DNA from: Bidens hawaiensis
Taxonomy: Eukaryota; Streptophyta; Magnoliopsida; Asterales; Asteraceae
Assembly (NCBI GenBank): GCA_021521415.1
Contig: JAIQDT010000299.1
Coordinates: 372,001-436,000, forward strand
Reading direction: 5' to 3'
DNA: 64,000 nucleotides
A program made the position numbers and the translations under genes. Below are positions 10,110-22,800 of this stretch, piece after piece. The notes beneath the pieces were generated by a model. It searched no databases, was not told where the DNA came from, and saw only the letters and a list, made by a program, of their open reading frames with translations. The stretch's first letter is position 1, and each line of letters begins with the position of its first letter.

Positions 10110-12051
10110 TGTTGTGGTTCAACAATTTATTTCCAGACTCGAACGAGGAGGAGCCGGGTTACGCCGTTAACGATCAGCCTAGCACGTCGTGGTTACCGGA
10201 CTTGAACCAGGTTTAGTTTTATATTTATGTAGTATGAAGTCATTAGTTGCTTTTTTTACTAAGACGTGTTACATTACATTTTGTTAGGAGTATGTCGGCT
10301 ATGATATTCAGCCTGAACAATCTTACGGTCAGCCTAGCCGCCGGGCTTACCAAATTTGAACCAGGTTTCGTTATATCTATTTATTTAGTATGAAGTTGTT
10401 AGTTGCTTTTTTAATTAAGACATGCTACATTATGTTTTGTTAGCAGCATGTTGGTTATTATATTCAGCCTAAACAGTTTTATGGTCACCCTCGCCGGGCT
10501 TACCAAATTTGAACCAGGTTTCGTTATATATATTTATTTGATATAAAGTCGTTAGTTTGATTTTAAACTAATATATGCTTTTATTACCGTTATTGTTAGT
10601 ATTTTTACTATATTATTATTATATTATTATGATTATTATATTAACATTATTATTATTATAATCTTATTATTATTGTTATTTTTATATTATGATTATTATT
10701 AAAATATTATTATTATAATAATTATTACTATTACTGTTGTTTGATTTTTAACTAATATATGTTAGGAATATTTCATGCTGGATTATGGAGGCTAGTTACA
10801 TGTTGTTTACGATAGTCAGCTGTCGTACCAGTTACCTGTTGTTGGGTTGGATTATGGGGGTCAGTCTTCTTCTTCTTACCAGATACGAGTAGTAAAGGAC
10901 CCGTTTTACGAAACTCATTCTTCGTACCATGGGGGAAACGAGCGTGATGAGGATAATCATGATGCTCGGGTAAACTTAAATGACGATGATGAGGTTGCTG
11001 GGGGAAACCTAAATGACGAAGATAATTACGATGATAACTACATACGTGAGCCGACAGTTTCGTATTAACAGATAATATATGACACCGTATGTTTTGTTTA
11101 AGTTATTATTATTTTTTTTGTACATTATTTAATAAATAGCTTAAAACTGTTTCAGAATTTTGAGTCCCGCAATGAGTGGGAGGAATGGGCCATGGAGCGT
11201 TTTTAGAGGACTGTGACGCACAGGGGCGGGCGACCAAGTACGTAGGACAAGATATGCCATGGAGCCGATGCTTCAGTGTGGCTCTATCAGCGCACCGGGA
11301 GTTGACACTAGAGGTTTACTCCACGCTACACGTTAGGTACTTTTATTTTTTTTATTATATTATATTATATTATATTATATTATATTATATTATATTATAT
11401 TATATTATATTATATTATATTATATTATATTATATTATATTATATTATATTATTTCAGGTCGCGCACGTCGGGTTCGGCGGTAATTCGGATGAGGGTGGT
11501 AGATGCCGATATGACACGTGCGGAGATTTAATTCCGCATGTTCGGGCACGATATCCACCTCTCCATGGAGGAGTTTGCTGTGGCTCTCGGCCTATACCCG
11601 GAGGCGGGTGTACGCCTACCCATTTACACGAAGAGCATACACCAGTTGCTGGACGACGACCTACTGGGCTGGTGGAGTGCGATCAGCGACGAGTCGTTTG
11701 GGGTCGGGGATAAGGCCACGAAGGCGAAGGTCTCCGCCATTAGTGACCCGCTACACAGGAACGTTCCCAATGCGTATTGATAATATTGTATTGTATTGTA
11801 TTGTATTAAGTTAACTTATATCCATATTATACAGGTGTGTACATAGACTAATTACGACGTTTATTATGGGTCGTAGTCAGGGTGCGGAGCACTGCAGCCT
11901 CCGTGACTTGCTTTTTAGGTGTCTGCTGATGGGTACGACCTACAACCTCGCTAGGGGGTTTGCAGACTATTTTGACGGGTATTACCACAGGCAGGCGCGA
12001 GGGTCTTTGATGGGCTCATTAGTTCACCAATGTTGTCATGATGAGTTTTAA
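10110..12051 (+). pseudogene. ATHILA-ORF1-like retroelement gene relic with apparent introns
   Basis: A short first exon starts at 10110 and ends at GTTTAG near 10212. Two following exon-like blocks (about 10289-10364 and 10445-10519) are duplicates of each other and of the end of exon 1; both are out of frame near their ends. Acidic Asp/Asn-rich sequence follows at 10847-11068. The best-supported part is 11538-11773 joined to 11836-12051. It resembles the ATHILA ORF1 family (PF03078 by recall), with Phe-Ala-Val-Ala-Leu-Gly-Leu-Tyr and, later, Arg-Asp-Leu-Leu-Phe followed by Asn-Leu-Ala-Arg-Gly-Phe-Ala-Asp-Tyr-Phe. GT-AG introns at about 11338-11458 and 11774-11835 join these blocks in frame. 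It is cut off at about 12055, where the copia element begins. Confidence 0.55.
11352..11453 (+). repeat. (TTATA)n pentanucleotide microsatellite inside an apparent intron
   Basis: About 20 near-perfect TTATA units fill an interval bounded by a GT donor and a TTTCAG acceptor of the ATHILA-like relic. The next intron (11774-11835) holds a shorter TATTG array. Confidence 0.9.
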
Positions 12052-12055
12052 TTCT

Positions 12056-13064
12056 AGTAGTGTATATCTTGTCAACTTTCTTATATATTCTGGTGTCTAA
12101 GGCATAGGTTTTCTCTAATTAATGTGGCATTATGAGTTCTATAGCTTTCTACTTTGTCTATACAAGCTTGAGAACATAGATGTTTGTGTACCTTGGGAGT
12201 GTTAGGAGTGCTTTGGTTTCCTCCTGGAGTAGAGCTTGAAAAGGCTTGATCTTCACTTGTGAATGACATTCCAGCAAACGAGTTCATTAGTTCACAAAAT
12301 TGACCCTCCTAATCTTGCTCATGTGCTTTATCAGACTGTGTGATCAGGGCCCTAGAGTTTGAACTTGAGTTCCCTTTAGCCGAATTTCCTTGACCGATTC
12401 ATGGAACTCGTTAACCCGAAGAGCCGCTTTGACCCATTGGTCTCTTGTGATTCTTCTTTCCACTTTCACTGTCAGAGATTTTATTGATCTTAACCTCGTT
12501 GGTAGTCTGTACTGGGTTGGTGCATTCTCTAGCTACGTGACCCTTTTCATTGCAGTTGTAGCAACGGATTTGATCCTTATCAACTCCAATACTGTTATTG
12601 TTGGTGACTTTGAAGCTGTTCTTGCGATATTTCTTCATGAAGTGGTTGCCCTGTGAACCGCGATATTTCTTCATGAAGTGGTTGCCCTGTGAACCGTCAT
12701 GGCCATATGATACCTAATGTCCATCTTCTCAAGATCCTTTTCATTAATATCAGGGATGTCTTCTTGCTGAAAGGATGTAACAGGTTTCCTTGCATCAGTT
12801 CTTCATGGCTAGTCATAAAAGCAGGGAAGAGTGCGGTGTGGTTGTCATCAACTTGTGTGGGATGACTTGAGCTGCTGGGCTTGCTGTTCGCAGACTTGGT
12901 TATTCCCTAAGCTTTGAGAGCTTGTTCAATGGCTTTGTTAACGACATCTTGAAATGAGCTTGAATTTGATGAAAGAGGCTGACTCACAGATGTCTTAAAT
13001 GCACTGCTATTTCCTAATTGAGCATGATAAAATTTTACACCATCAACGGGATGAACTGTTGGGT
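12056..13064 (-). pseudogene. gag: O3 gag, C-terminal piece with zinc knuckle and coiled-coil segment
   Basis: On the minus strand this begins where the middle gag piece stops at the G1 target site. It shows a Ser-rich stretch, a CCHC zinc knuckle of the form CYNCxxxGHxxREC near 12550-12510, and a segment with Cys-Ser-Gln-Ala-Cys and Glu-Ser-Tyr-Arg (12290-12081) that is typical of the gag-protease linker in these copia elements. Stops and frameshifts are present. A 36-bp tandem duplication at 12625-12696 repeats 12 codons in frame just before the zinc knuckle. The piece ends abruptly at about 12056. Confidence 0.8.
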
Positions 13065-13954
13065 GTGTGTGACATTCGTTGATTTTCTATTCATATTTGT
13101 ATTTGTTAACCCAACCCATTGGGTCGTTTCAATGTACTACATTATTATTCATCATAAATAAAGTATTCCCGACATTTAATGTTCGACGTTCGTTCATTTA
13201 TTACTATGTTCAGTTTATTTATGAAATCCCGAACTTTATCGTTTATAGAACTTGACGTATTAAACACGTAATTATCCAAAATTCATAAGTACACAACGTT
13301 CGAGGTTTAAAGTGAAAAATTTATTAATTAAAACTGATTTAAAGAAACTAGAAAGTATAAGGGCATAAAGTGTAAATTCTATTTAAAATATAACATAATA
13401 AGTAAACCAACCTAACCCTGCCCTTGTGACCCCGTTTTTCCGGCCACCGTCGCAGGTGGCAGCGCCGGAGATCCCAAACACCCCTCAATCCATAATTTTA
13501 GTTTAACGCGTTTTGTCGTCAATTAACATCGATATCTATCATATTAATTATATTATAACAACCTGTAGCCGCTAATCAAACCCGAAATCTTCACCGGAAA
13601 TCGTGCTAATCAAATCATTGCAATTAACGCGGATACGCTCCTCTAACTAGTATAAAGACGGACCTTGGACTGAGCTAAACTCGCTCACACCTCTCAATCA
13701 CTCTCATTTTCTTTAATTTGGCAGTAATCCACCGCCAAGTCACCGGCCCCGGCGAGTTCGTCTTCTCTGTCGAAACAACACATTAATGGGTAATTATTAT
13801 ATGCATTATGTTAGTATTGATCAAATAAGTAAAACCCCTAACACCAACTAATCAATTATAGAACAGAAACCTGGAATTGAAACTTGGGTTCTTGAGGTGG
13901 AGGATGAACCTAAGTTAATATGTTTATATCACTGTTCTCATTCTAAAAATCAGA

Positions 13955-14028
13955 TTATCATTTGGCTCAACTGGTTAACTCCTTGGCCTTGTAAACAACA
14001 GACCTGGGTTCAAAACCCGGGTCAAGCT
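13955..14028 (+). other. tRNA-Thr-like unit 1 in the G1 5' LTR
   Basis: A perfect Pol III A box TGGCTCAACTGG (13963-13974) is followed by an anticodon-loop-like CTTGTAA (anticodon position TGT, Thr). Next comes a B-box-like GGTTCAAAACC (14007-14017) in a pairing T-arm, then a T-rich run. It lacks a convincing acceptor stem, so it is a tRNA-derived relic and not a tRNA gene. Confidence 0.65.
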
Positions 14029-14098
14029 TTTCTTTTTGTAAACTGTTATTATTAATACATAATATAACCTCAAAACTAATTATATATTTATATATATA

Positions 14099-14426
14099 GG
14101 CTAAGTATAAAATGAAAACCTACTTGAGTTGTGAAACTCTAGAAACTCATTCTCAACCATATGTTTTTAATTAATGTTTAAATCTTGTGGTCCAAAATTA
14201 AAGTGAATAAAAAATATAAATATAAATATAACTTTTTCTCTCTCCTGAAAACATATATTAAAATTAGTAAAAAAATGTTAAAAAATAGCAAAACATTTTT
14301 TTTGATGTTTCGATGTTTTGTATTAAATGTTGCAACATATATTACATGTAACAAAAAAAAAATGATGTTACATAGGGTTTTCGCGGGTTTTCACAACTCA
14401 AATGGGTTTTCATTTTAAACTTACCC
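14099..14426 (+). mobile_element. MITE in a TA microsatellite (G1 5' LTR only)
   Basis: The ends form terminal inverted repeats of about 39 bp (GGCTAAGTATAAAATG... against GGGTAAGTTTAAAATG... on the other strand, about 4 mismatches). Both flanks are TA-repeat DNA. The 3' LTR lacks this element. The 328-bp length and lack of coding capacity fit a MITE, resembling the Micron type that targets TA microsatellites. Confidence 0.85.
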
Positions 14427-14465
14427 TATATATATATATATATAAACCATAACCTAAACGAATGT

Positions 14466-14533
14466 CATTTCTGGATCAACTGGATAGAACACTAGCCTTG
14501 TAACACATAGACCCGGGTTCAAAACCCGGGTCA
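14466..14533 (+). other. tRNA-Thr-like unit 2 in the G1 5' LTR
   Basis: The A-box-like TGGATCAACTGG, CCTTGTAA loop and GGTTCAAAACC B box repeat the layout of unit 1. It is followed by a T run (TATTTTTTT). Without the MITE the two units would be about 180 bases apart. Confidence 0.6.
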
Positions 14534-15799
14534 GACACTATTTTTTTATATATAAGTTATTTAATTTATTATTCTTTACTAGTTAATTTTTAATCATTTA
14601 AAAATCATAAATAAATCATAAAAACCTTTTTAAATTAAATAAAAATTATCTAAATTAAATATAAAATATATCTCACCATTTCACTTTTAGAAACCGAATT
14701 TTTTGTTTTCGTAAACTATAATTAAAAATTGTTTATTAATCTTAAACGCAAACTTTATTTCACTAAAAATAATTTCGCTAAAACAATAAATATAATTTCG
14801 ATTTGTAAACATTAGTTCAAGTCTTTCGAATCTATGAACTTCATATCCTTGCCGTTAAAATACTTATATCGTAACAATAACCAAAGATTTCCGTTCAAGA
14901 ATGAGTATTAATATATTAATCAAAAGTCATAAAATTAATAAATTATTAACTAACTCTCAAGTTTATACAATAAATGCCCCCGTAAGATTTTCGATTAAGT
15001 CTCGTATTTATCTATCATAGTTGGTGTGGATCGCCCATTTCGGATTTTGTGACTCTTTCGGTTCTTTTGCCATTATCAATCTTTTCGACGCATTCGGATT
15101 TCCTTTTTACCTCAATTTATAAGGTGAGTTTTTCACAACCACTTTTTAATTGTTTTCGTATTTTGGGGCAGCATATTTATCTATTACAAAATTCAAAGTA
15201 TTCTGATTTCAATTACAAACTACAATTCACTATATGGACTTGTGTGTTAGTTGATTTATTTGCTCGAATGTACTTGCACGTTGTAGCCTCATTAAGTATG
15301 ATCATACGCCCCCTTTGCATTCAGGTCCATTGTACCGAGTGGAAAAGGGCGTCATTATCCGTGTACGTTGGTTGTTACCAATTGAAAAGTACCTTACTTG
15401 TGTGATTACCCGAGTACGTTGGTTAATACCAGCCGGAAAGGACTTTACTTGCTCGTTTATCACCTGTCCATAAATTATATGATTTTTATTTTTGTGTATA
15501 AAATTGTAGGGACTCACCAGCTATATCTATAGCTGATCGTATTTTATACATATGTTACAAGTACCGTGATTTGAGGATGAAGTATTGGAAGACACTTAGT
15601 TTGTTTTGGGTATTCAAATAAACAGATTATTATTATAATTGTTTATCATTCATTTGGATGTACTTGTTTACTTTGTAACTTGTGTTACATGATGTTTCAA
15701 ATGAATTAATGTTATTATTGTCACCAAATAGGGTCACGTGTGTTTGAACAATCTATACGTCACACTCGAGCGTTTCCGCTTAAGCCGGAGTGTTACAGA

Positions 15800-15813
15800 T
15801 TGGTATCAGAGCC
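15800..15813 (+). other. G1 primer-binding site
   Basis: TTGGTATCAGAGCC, three bases after the LTR end, is complementary to the 3' end of initiator Met tRNA. Confidence 0.92.
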
Positions 15814-16253
15814 GTGGCTATAAGATAGACATTAGACGTAGTGTTCTAGTTTAACTATAACTTAATTATTTAATTATCTAGGTTGCATGATTATAAAATT
15901 ATGTGGGCCTTTACTCGATTGTTCAAATGCACTTATTACTATTGTACTACTTATTTCGTTTATGCCTCATGTACACAAAGCACACACAAGTCTAAGGCTT
16001 AGGCCTAAAAGCAAAGATCTTCAAAAAAACGTTCAAATCAATTTTTACTGTGGTTTTCCGATAATTTCTCTGCATAAAAATGATTCGTCGTGGTGGGTAT
16101 GTAGTAAGTGGAAGGGGGACGAACTTGTTTCCCGAACTCTTGACACCAAGGTTCATGAAATCTAAGGATAGCAATGCTCATATATCCAATCAGACGCCGG
16201 ACCCGGTTGCTTACCTAGAGAGTTCAGGAAGGGCATGAAACTTATTAGGCCAA
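15814..16253 (+). other. G1 leader, first part
   Basis: This is untranslated or gag-leader sequence between the primer site and the hAT insertion. A 92-codon open frame (15887-16165) has no recognisable family. The leader resumes at 27990. Confidence 0.6.
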
Positions 16254-16260
16254 AATGTAC

Positions 16261-17031
16261 AAGGCCGGCTCTTGGGTGGTGCAACCCGGACAACTGGCCG
16301 GGGCACAATATTTTTTATATATATTATTGTATATATATATATATTTAAATTATTTTTTATAGAATAAGAATAAATATTAATCCCCTTATTACATATTGGG
16401 CCCAATTTTTGTGTTACCATAATCCTTTGTGGTATTGGGCCCAAATTAATTAAAAAAATAAAAAAAAATGATATTAACTATAAACAGATGACCTACCTGG
16501 TTGTGAAGAAGGGAAGACACGGACTCACGGGGAGGACGATGGGAGACACTCAGACATGGAGTCATGAAGTGACCGGAGACTGGTGAGGCGGTGAAGGACG
16601 AACGGAGGAGTGACGGAGGGACGGGGTCTTGAAGAGGCAGAAGAGTTGTACTTGAAGGTAGGTAGGTATACAGTAATGACCTAAACAATTATCTGGCCTT
16701 TTATTAAAATATTAAAAAAATCATTCAATCAATATATTATATATTTTATAAATATTTTGCTGTAAAAGTTGAAGGTAGGTAGGCATGCTGCTTTGGCTGT
16801 AAAGTCTTCGGTATTGATTATTGAATTATATAACTAATATGGTCTATTATTTATTAGTTATTTAGTTATATAATATATTGATTGAATGATTTCTTTAATA
16901 TTTTAGTATAGATATGTTAGATTTATATGTATATAAGTACAATTGTACAATTGTGTATTATATTATTATATATAATGTATAATTGAATATAATTAATAAT
17001 TTTGTTTTGAAATATCAAATAATAGGAATAT
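16261..17031 (+). other. hAT 5' terminal region
   Basis: Noncoding subterminal DNA follows the left inverted repeat. TTGGGCCCAA occurs twice (near 16396 and 16435), and AT-rich tracts follow. No coding exon was recognised before the G2 insertion. Confidence 0.6.
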
Positions 17032-18303
17032 TGTAACGCTCGTTAATTCCGGTTTCAAGAATTAAGAATTGTAGAGTATGTCTCGGAATCTATCCGACGT
17101 TCCTCAGAAGCCTTTACATCATCCCGGTACGTCTCATCGCTCAACATTTCTCCCAAGTTGCATTATTATTATTTTCTGGGGGCTAGAATGATAAAGTTTT
17201 ATGATATAACACTAAATAAAAAAACCTAAACCCTAGTTCAGCTGCAGGGGTGATCGGCAGGTTCCAGCCCCTCTCCCCTTTCATTGCTTCGACTTTTTGA
17301 TCGATTCCAAGCTCCTAGAAGTAGTTCAAGGTATGTACTACAAGCCCCAACACTCTTTTTGTTCACCCCTAATCGTTTTGATGCTCAATTTTGCCAAAAC
17401 TTTTCGTTGGACAAATTTTCCGCCAAGGTGTAATTGACCCACTTCCCGTGGATAAAAATTAGAGTTTCCGATGTAGAAAGATCCCCAGGTAAGGCATTTA
17501 CATCATATTAAAATTTCGTGGTCATTGGAGGTGTTTAGGTCGGTCAATCGATTTTAGTTCGAAAACTAGGGTTTATCGGGTGTAGAATTGCAAACTGTTG
17601 AGTTTGATGCGTTAATTGATCGGGTGAAGGACCGAATCAGTTTGTACAGCCCTAGGGGGGGGTTTAAGGGCTGTGGAAAAATTATTTTTTTGATGCTCGG
17701 GACTGTTGTGGTTAGTGCTTCGTCAATCGAGTCGGCGGTGCGCAAATTTTCGTTTAAACATTAAAGTAAGAGTTGTAAAAAGGAACCGTCAACCCTATCA
17801 ACTCGGGTGACATAATCTTGATGAAAGAAAAGATCTAAAATGGAATTTGGTCCATTCGGGGCTGATTCATTTAACAAATGGTTTTAAGGTTTATAACACG
17901 CGCATTCGACCCGATTTGATTATCCTTGGGCCTTGGGCCAAGTGTTGGGCCAAGTGTTGGGCCTTGGGCCAAGTTGTTGGGCCTTGGGCCAAGTAGTTGG
18001 TTGGGCCTTGGGCCAAGTTGTTGGGCCTTGGGTCAAAGAGTTGGGCTTGAACAGCCCATTAGACGAGAACGGTCTAGTTTAGTAACGTGTTGTGTATAAT
18101 TTACAGGCCCTTGCTTGTGATTGTGCACTTAGGGATTTCCTAGCTCGTTGCAGGTGTTCGATTGATTTCAGGTGAGTTCATGATGCCTTTTTTACTCTTT
18201 TTAATTTTGGGCTAGCATGCACACCTAAGTGTTTTCTTACGTGATGAAATGTTTTTAAACGAATTTATATAGGCTTTCTAGCATATGGTAGGCCTTGGGA
18301 TAT

Positions 18304-18340
<37 letters not shown>

Positions 18341-19016
18341 TATTGCTTGGCCTATATTTGGCGATGTTGTAGTCGTTTCGACTACTGATGTTGTGTATGC
18401 CTACTTTGTGTTTGCATGCACTGATGTTACGTATTTGGGTTGTACGTTTGCTCGACCCTGATATTATACGTGGATGTTATATATACATACTGTGATATAT
18501 ATAGAGATGTAATTGAAAGGATGTTTACATATACATTTTGTATATGTATGTATGTGGATGTTTAGTTTTTGGTAAAGATGATTGGATGGATGCACCCTTT
18601 TACTTTTTAAAACTTTTGGTTTGACTATCTTAACTATTACTACTGATGTTATTTACTTAAAACTTGAACTCACTCAGCTCAAGCTTACTTTGTGTGCATG
18701 TTATTGTGAGTTTTAGGTTAGGAAGAGGATGCCTTATCGCTTGGACGTGCACGAAGCTACTTGGACAGTGAAGGGCATACGGGAAGTGAAGTTTTATTAT
18801 TAAACATTTATTTTTAAAAGTTTTTATTTAAAGATAACTATGTTGATTTTGGGCAAAATTCCCGGGTTTTGGGAACTTATTTTATTATTTATGTTTTCCG
18901 CTGAATTATACTCTGAGATGTTGGTTTTAATGAAAAGAATTGTTTTTAAGTTTAATTATTTACAAGTGTTGTGAATGATTACCAACTGTGGGGTTCCCGG
19001 GGTTCGGGGCCTTACA
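17032..19016 (+). repeat. G2 5' LTR
   Basis: The LTR is 1985 bp. It contains a TTGGGCCTTGGGCCAAG minisatellite at about 17925-18050 and a TA microsatellite at 18305-18340. Confidence 0.93.
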
Positions 19017-19018
19017 AG

Positions 19019-19032
19019 TTGGTATCATAGCC
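19019..19032 (+). other. G2 primer-binding site, one mismatch
   Basis: TTGGTATCATAGCC follows the LTR. It differs from the usual initiator-Met site by one base (T where G is expected in CAGAGCC). Confidence 0.85.
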
Positions 19033-19861
19033 ATGGTTCGAGGGATCCGAGCATCCCCGAATGCTTGGACTCAAACTGTAAGAAAAGAGACCAGTATGCC
19101 CCCCGCAAGTAGCTGCACGCCAAGAGGTAACTTTTAATTATTTAGTCATTCCTTTAAATTTAAAAGTTCACGGTATGTGATTAACTGTTTAAGTGTTAGA
19201 TGGAAGGCTAACGAGGTTAGGGACAGGGGGTGGTTAGGACGGGCGGGTAAAGTAAACGACTAATTACACTTGATCAACATCATTAGCAGTTTACCCTTAC
19301 CTTACAGGTTCTAATTCCCACTTGTAGTTGACCGTGTCTTCCTATTCTTGGGCGGCGGTAAATTTAATCAACGTCATTAGCAGTTTACCCTTACCTTACG
19401 GTAAGCGGCCTGGGGGAAGCAAATTTAATCCGTCTGAGAAAAGGGTAAAGACTGAGACTTCTGAGTTCAAAAGGGGTGTGGAGTTTGGTAATTGCAAGAA
19501 GTGCGGGAAGCCGCACAAAGGGGAATGTAGGATTGGGTCTGGCACTTGTTTTCGTTGTGATATGGTAGGACACCCTCATTTCGAGTGTCTGGCATTTACC
19601 TGTTTCTGCTGTAAGGGTTCGGGTCACTTGGCATCAAACTGTCCTTCCAGTAAGGCGGGGGGGTCCGGGCAGGGGACTTCCTCGAGGGGGAAGATGGATG
19701 AGAAGCCGAAGGCCAGGGCGAGGGCCTTCAACATCTCCAAGAAGGAAGCAAAAGAGGATGCAGATGTCGTTTCAGGTACTTTTTCCTTATTTAGCTTTCA
19801 TTCCACCGTTATAATTTCTTGTTCCTTCGAAATCGTATGTGTTGACCATGTAGCTAAGTAG
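19033..19861 (+). pseudogene. gag: G2 gag remnant with zinc knuckles, capsid deleted
   Basis: The frame 19328-19861 keeps only the C-terminal part of gag: a Lys-rich stretch, Cys/His knuckles (CxxCGKPHxGxC, then CFRCDMVGHPHFEC and CCKGSGHLASNC), and a Ser/Gly tail. The capsid domain that should occupy several hundred codons after the primer site is missing. At the deletion point a 33-base segment (ATCAAC[A/G]TCATTAGC...) is present twice, at 19273-19305 and 19367-19399, 94 bases apart with one mismatch. Confidence 0.8.
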
Positions 19862-19876
19862 TAGTATAATATCGTC

Positions 19877-22800
19877 CCAGGTACTTTCCTACTTGATGAG
19901 TTTCATGCATCAGTTCTATTTGATTCGGGCGCCAGTAGGAGTTTTGTGTCTACCGCTTTTTGTTCCTTGTTGAATAAACCACCCGAGCGCGTAGTCGATG
20001 TGTTTGAGGTTGAGGTTGCCGTAGGAAAATCCGTGTCCATGTCTAGGGCTATTCAGGGTTGTTCCATCGAGTTGTCTGGTTATAGATTTCCGGTGCGATT
20101 GTATTTGATGCTGCTTGGTTGTTTCGATGTGGTGCTTGGGATGGATTGGCTCGCGAATGTTGATGCTCAGATCATTTGTGGTCAGAAACTCGTTCGCCTA
20201 AGGGCCCCGGATGGGACTCGAATTACAGTCTTCGGTGATCGGAATGTTGCGACGCCACATATTACATCCATGCTTAAGGCGGGAAAGTTGATGCAGCGGG
20301 GGTGCGGGACGTATTTGGCGTATGCTATGAATGTGAATACCGAGGTGGCTACCGTCGGTGATGTTCCTATTGTTCGGGATTTCCCGGATGTATTTCCAGA
20401 TGATTTTTCAGATGTGCCGCCGGATCGCGAGGTCGAGTTCCAGATACACCTTGTACCGGGCGCTAAGCCCGTTGCCCGAGCTCCCTACCACCTAGCGCCG
20501 AATGAAATGAAGGAACTTATGGCTCAGTTGGAAGACTTACTCGATAAGGGCTTTATTTGACCGAGCATCTCGCCTTGGGGTGCCCCGGCCTTGTTCTTTA
20601 AGAAGAAGGAGGGTAGCATGCGAATGTGCATTGACTACCGTGAGTTGAATAAGCTCACTGTTAAAAATCGGTACCCGCTCCCGAGGATCGACGACTTATT
20701 CGATCAACTCCAAGGGGCTAATTGGTTCTCGAAGATCGACCTTAGGTCTGGGTATCATCAGCTGAAGATTCGGTGGGAAGATATTCCTAAGATTGCCTTC
20801 CACACTCGTTATGGACATTACGAATTTTTGGTGATGTCTTTCGGTTTGACCAACACACCGGCTGTGTTCATGGATCTTATGAACCGGGAGTGTAGACCGA
20901 TGCTCGATCGTTCGGTTATTGTGTTCATCGACGACATTCTTGTGTACTCTAAAAGTGAATCCGATCACGCCGGTCATCTTAGGGAAGTGTTGGAGGCTCT
21001 GCGGAAGAACAAATTGTATGTGAAATTTTCTAAGTGTTCCTTCTGGTTACGTGAGGTTCAGTTCTTGGGCATGTTATTAACCCGAGTGGTATTTTGGTTG
21101 ACCCTGCAAAGGGGGAAGCCGTGAATGAATGGGAGTCTCCTAAGTCTCCAACTGAAATCCGTAGTTTTCTGGGTTTGACGGGGTATTACCGCCGCTTTAT
21201 TCCCGATTTTTCAAAAATTGCTTCATCTCTGACCAAGCTGACTAAGAAGAGTGTTAAGTTTGTTTGGGGTACGGAACAGGAGGAGGCTTTTCTCGAGTTG
21301 AAGAACAGATTGACGCATGCCCCGATCTTAGCTTTACCTAATGGCAACGATGATTAGGTGGTGTATTCTGATGCCTCTTCTCAGGGGCTTGGGTGTGTTT
21401 TGATGCAGCGAGGTCGAGTCATCGCTTATGCCTTACGGCAGTTGAAGCCTCATGAGGCGAATTATCCTACCCACGATTTGGAGCTAGCGGCGGTGGTGTT
21501 TGCGCTTAAGTTGTGGAGAAATTATTTGTACGGTGTTCCTTGCATTATTTATACCAACCATAAGAGTTTAAAATACTTCTTTGAGCAAAAGGAACTGAAT
21601 ATGCGCCAACGACGATGGTTGGACTTGATTAAGGATTATGATTTGGATATTATGTACCACCCCGGTAAGGCTAACGTGGTGGCCGACGCGTTGAGCCGGA
21701 AGGAGAGACCGAAGCCTATTCGTGTGAAATCCTACCAACTTATTCTCAAACCCAACATTTTGAAACAAATAGCCAACGTCCAGAATGAAGCGTTGCAGGT
21801 GGAATGGATTATGTCAAAACGTGTTTGGGGTCAGGAGAAATTGTTGGAACACGTCGGTGACGGGGTGAAGTATAAAGATGGTCGTTTATTGGTACCAAGG
21901 TATGGGGGATTCAGAGATAAAATTTTGGATGAGGCACACAAGTTGCGCTATTCTATTCACCCGGGCGCGACCAAGATGTACCAAGAATTGAAGAAAAATT
22001 ATTGGTGGCCTGCGATGAAATTTGAGGTGGCTCAGTACCTAAGTAAGTGTTTGACGTGTCTACAAGTTAAGGCCGAGCATCAGAAGCCATTTGGGAAACT
22101 TCAGCCATTGAAAATACCTGAGTGGAAATGGGAGCATCTTATTATGGATTTCGTGACTAAACTGCCTCGTACTCCTAGGGGTAATTATGACACCATTTGG
22201 GTAATTGTGGATAGATTGACCAAGAGCGCCCATTTCTTGCCGATTCGAGAGACTTTTAATTCTGAGCAGCTGGCCGATGTGTTTATTCGTGAGATCGTCT
22301 CTAGGCACGGGGTGCCGGTATCTATTGTTTCGGATAGGGATATGCGTTTCACCTCCAAGTTTTGGAAAAGGTTTCACGAGGTGATGGGCACCAAACTCCT
22401 CATTAGTACTGGTTATCACCCGCAGACGGATGGTCAGTCCGAGAGGACCATTCAGACTCTCGAGGATATGTTGCGGGCTTGTGTTATAGATTTTGGTGGT
22501 AGTTGGGACCGACACTTACCGTTGGTGGAGTTTTCGTATAATAACAGTTATCACGCCACTATTAGGATGCCACCGTTTGAGATGTTGTATGGTAGGAGGT
22601 GTAGGACTCCAGTCTGTTGGGGTTCCATTGGTCAAAAGCAGTTGGGTAGTTTAGAGGTGGTCGAGGCTACGACTGAGATACTCGACAAGATTAAAGCATT
22701 TATGAAGGCCGCACAGGATCGTCAAAAGTCTTATGCAGATAAAAGGCGAAGGCCTATTGTGTTTGAGGCTGGGGATCGGGTTATGTTAAAAGTTTCTCCC

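Larger units (their letters stand above)
13070..15797 (+). repeat. G1 5' LTR
   Basis: The LTR is 2728 bp. Relative to the 3' copy it has about 300 extra bases (roughly 13197-13490), which I read as deleted from the 3' copy, and a private MITE at 14099-14426. It carries two tRNA-Thr-like units. Confidence 0.92.
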
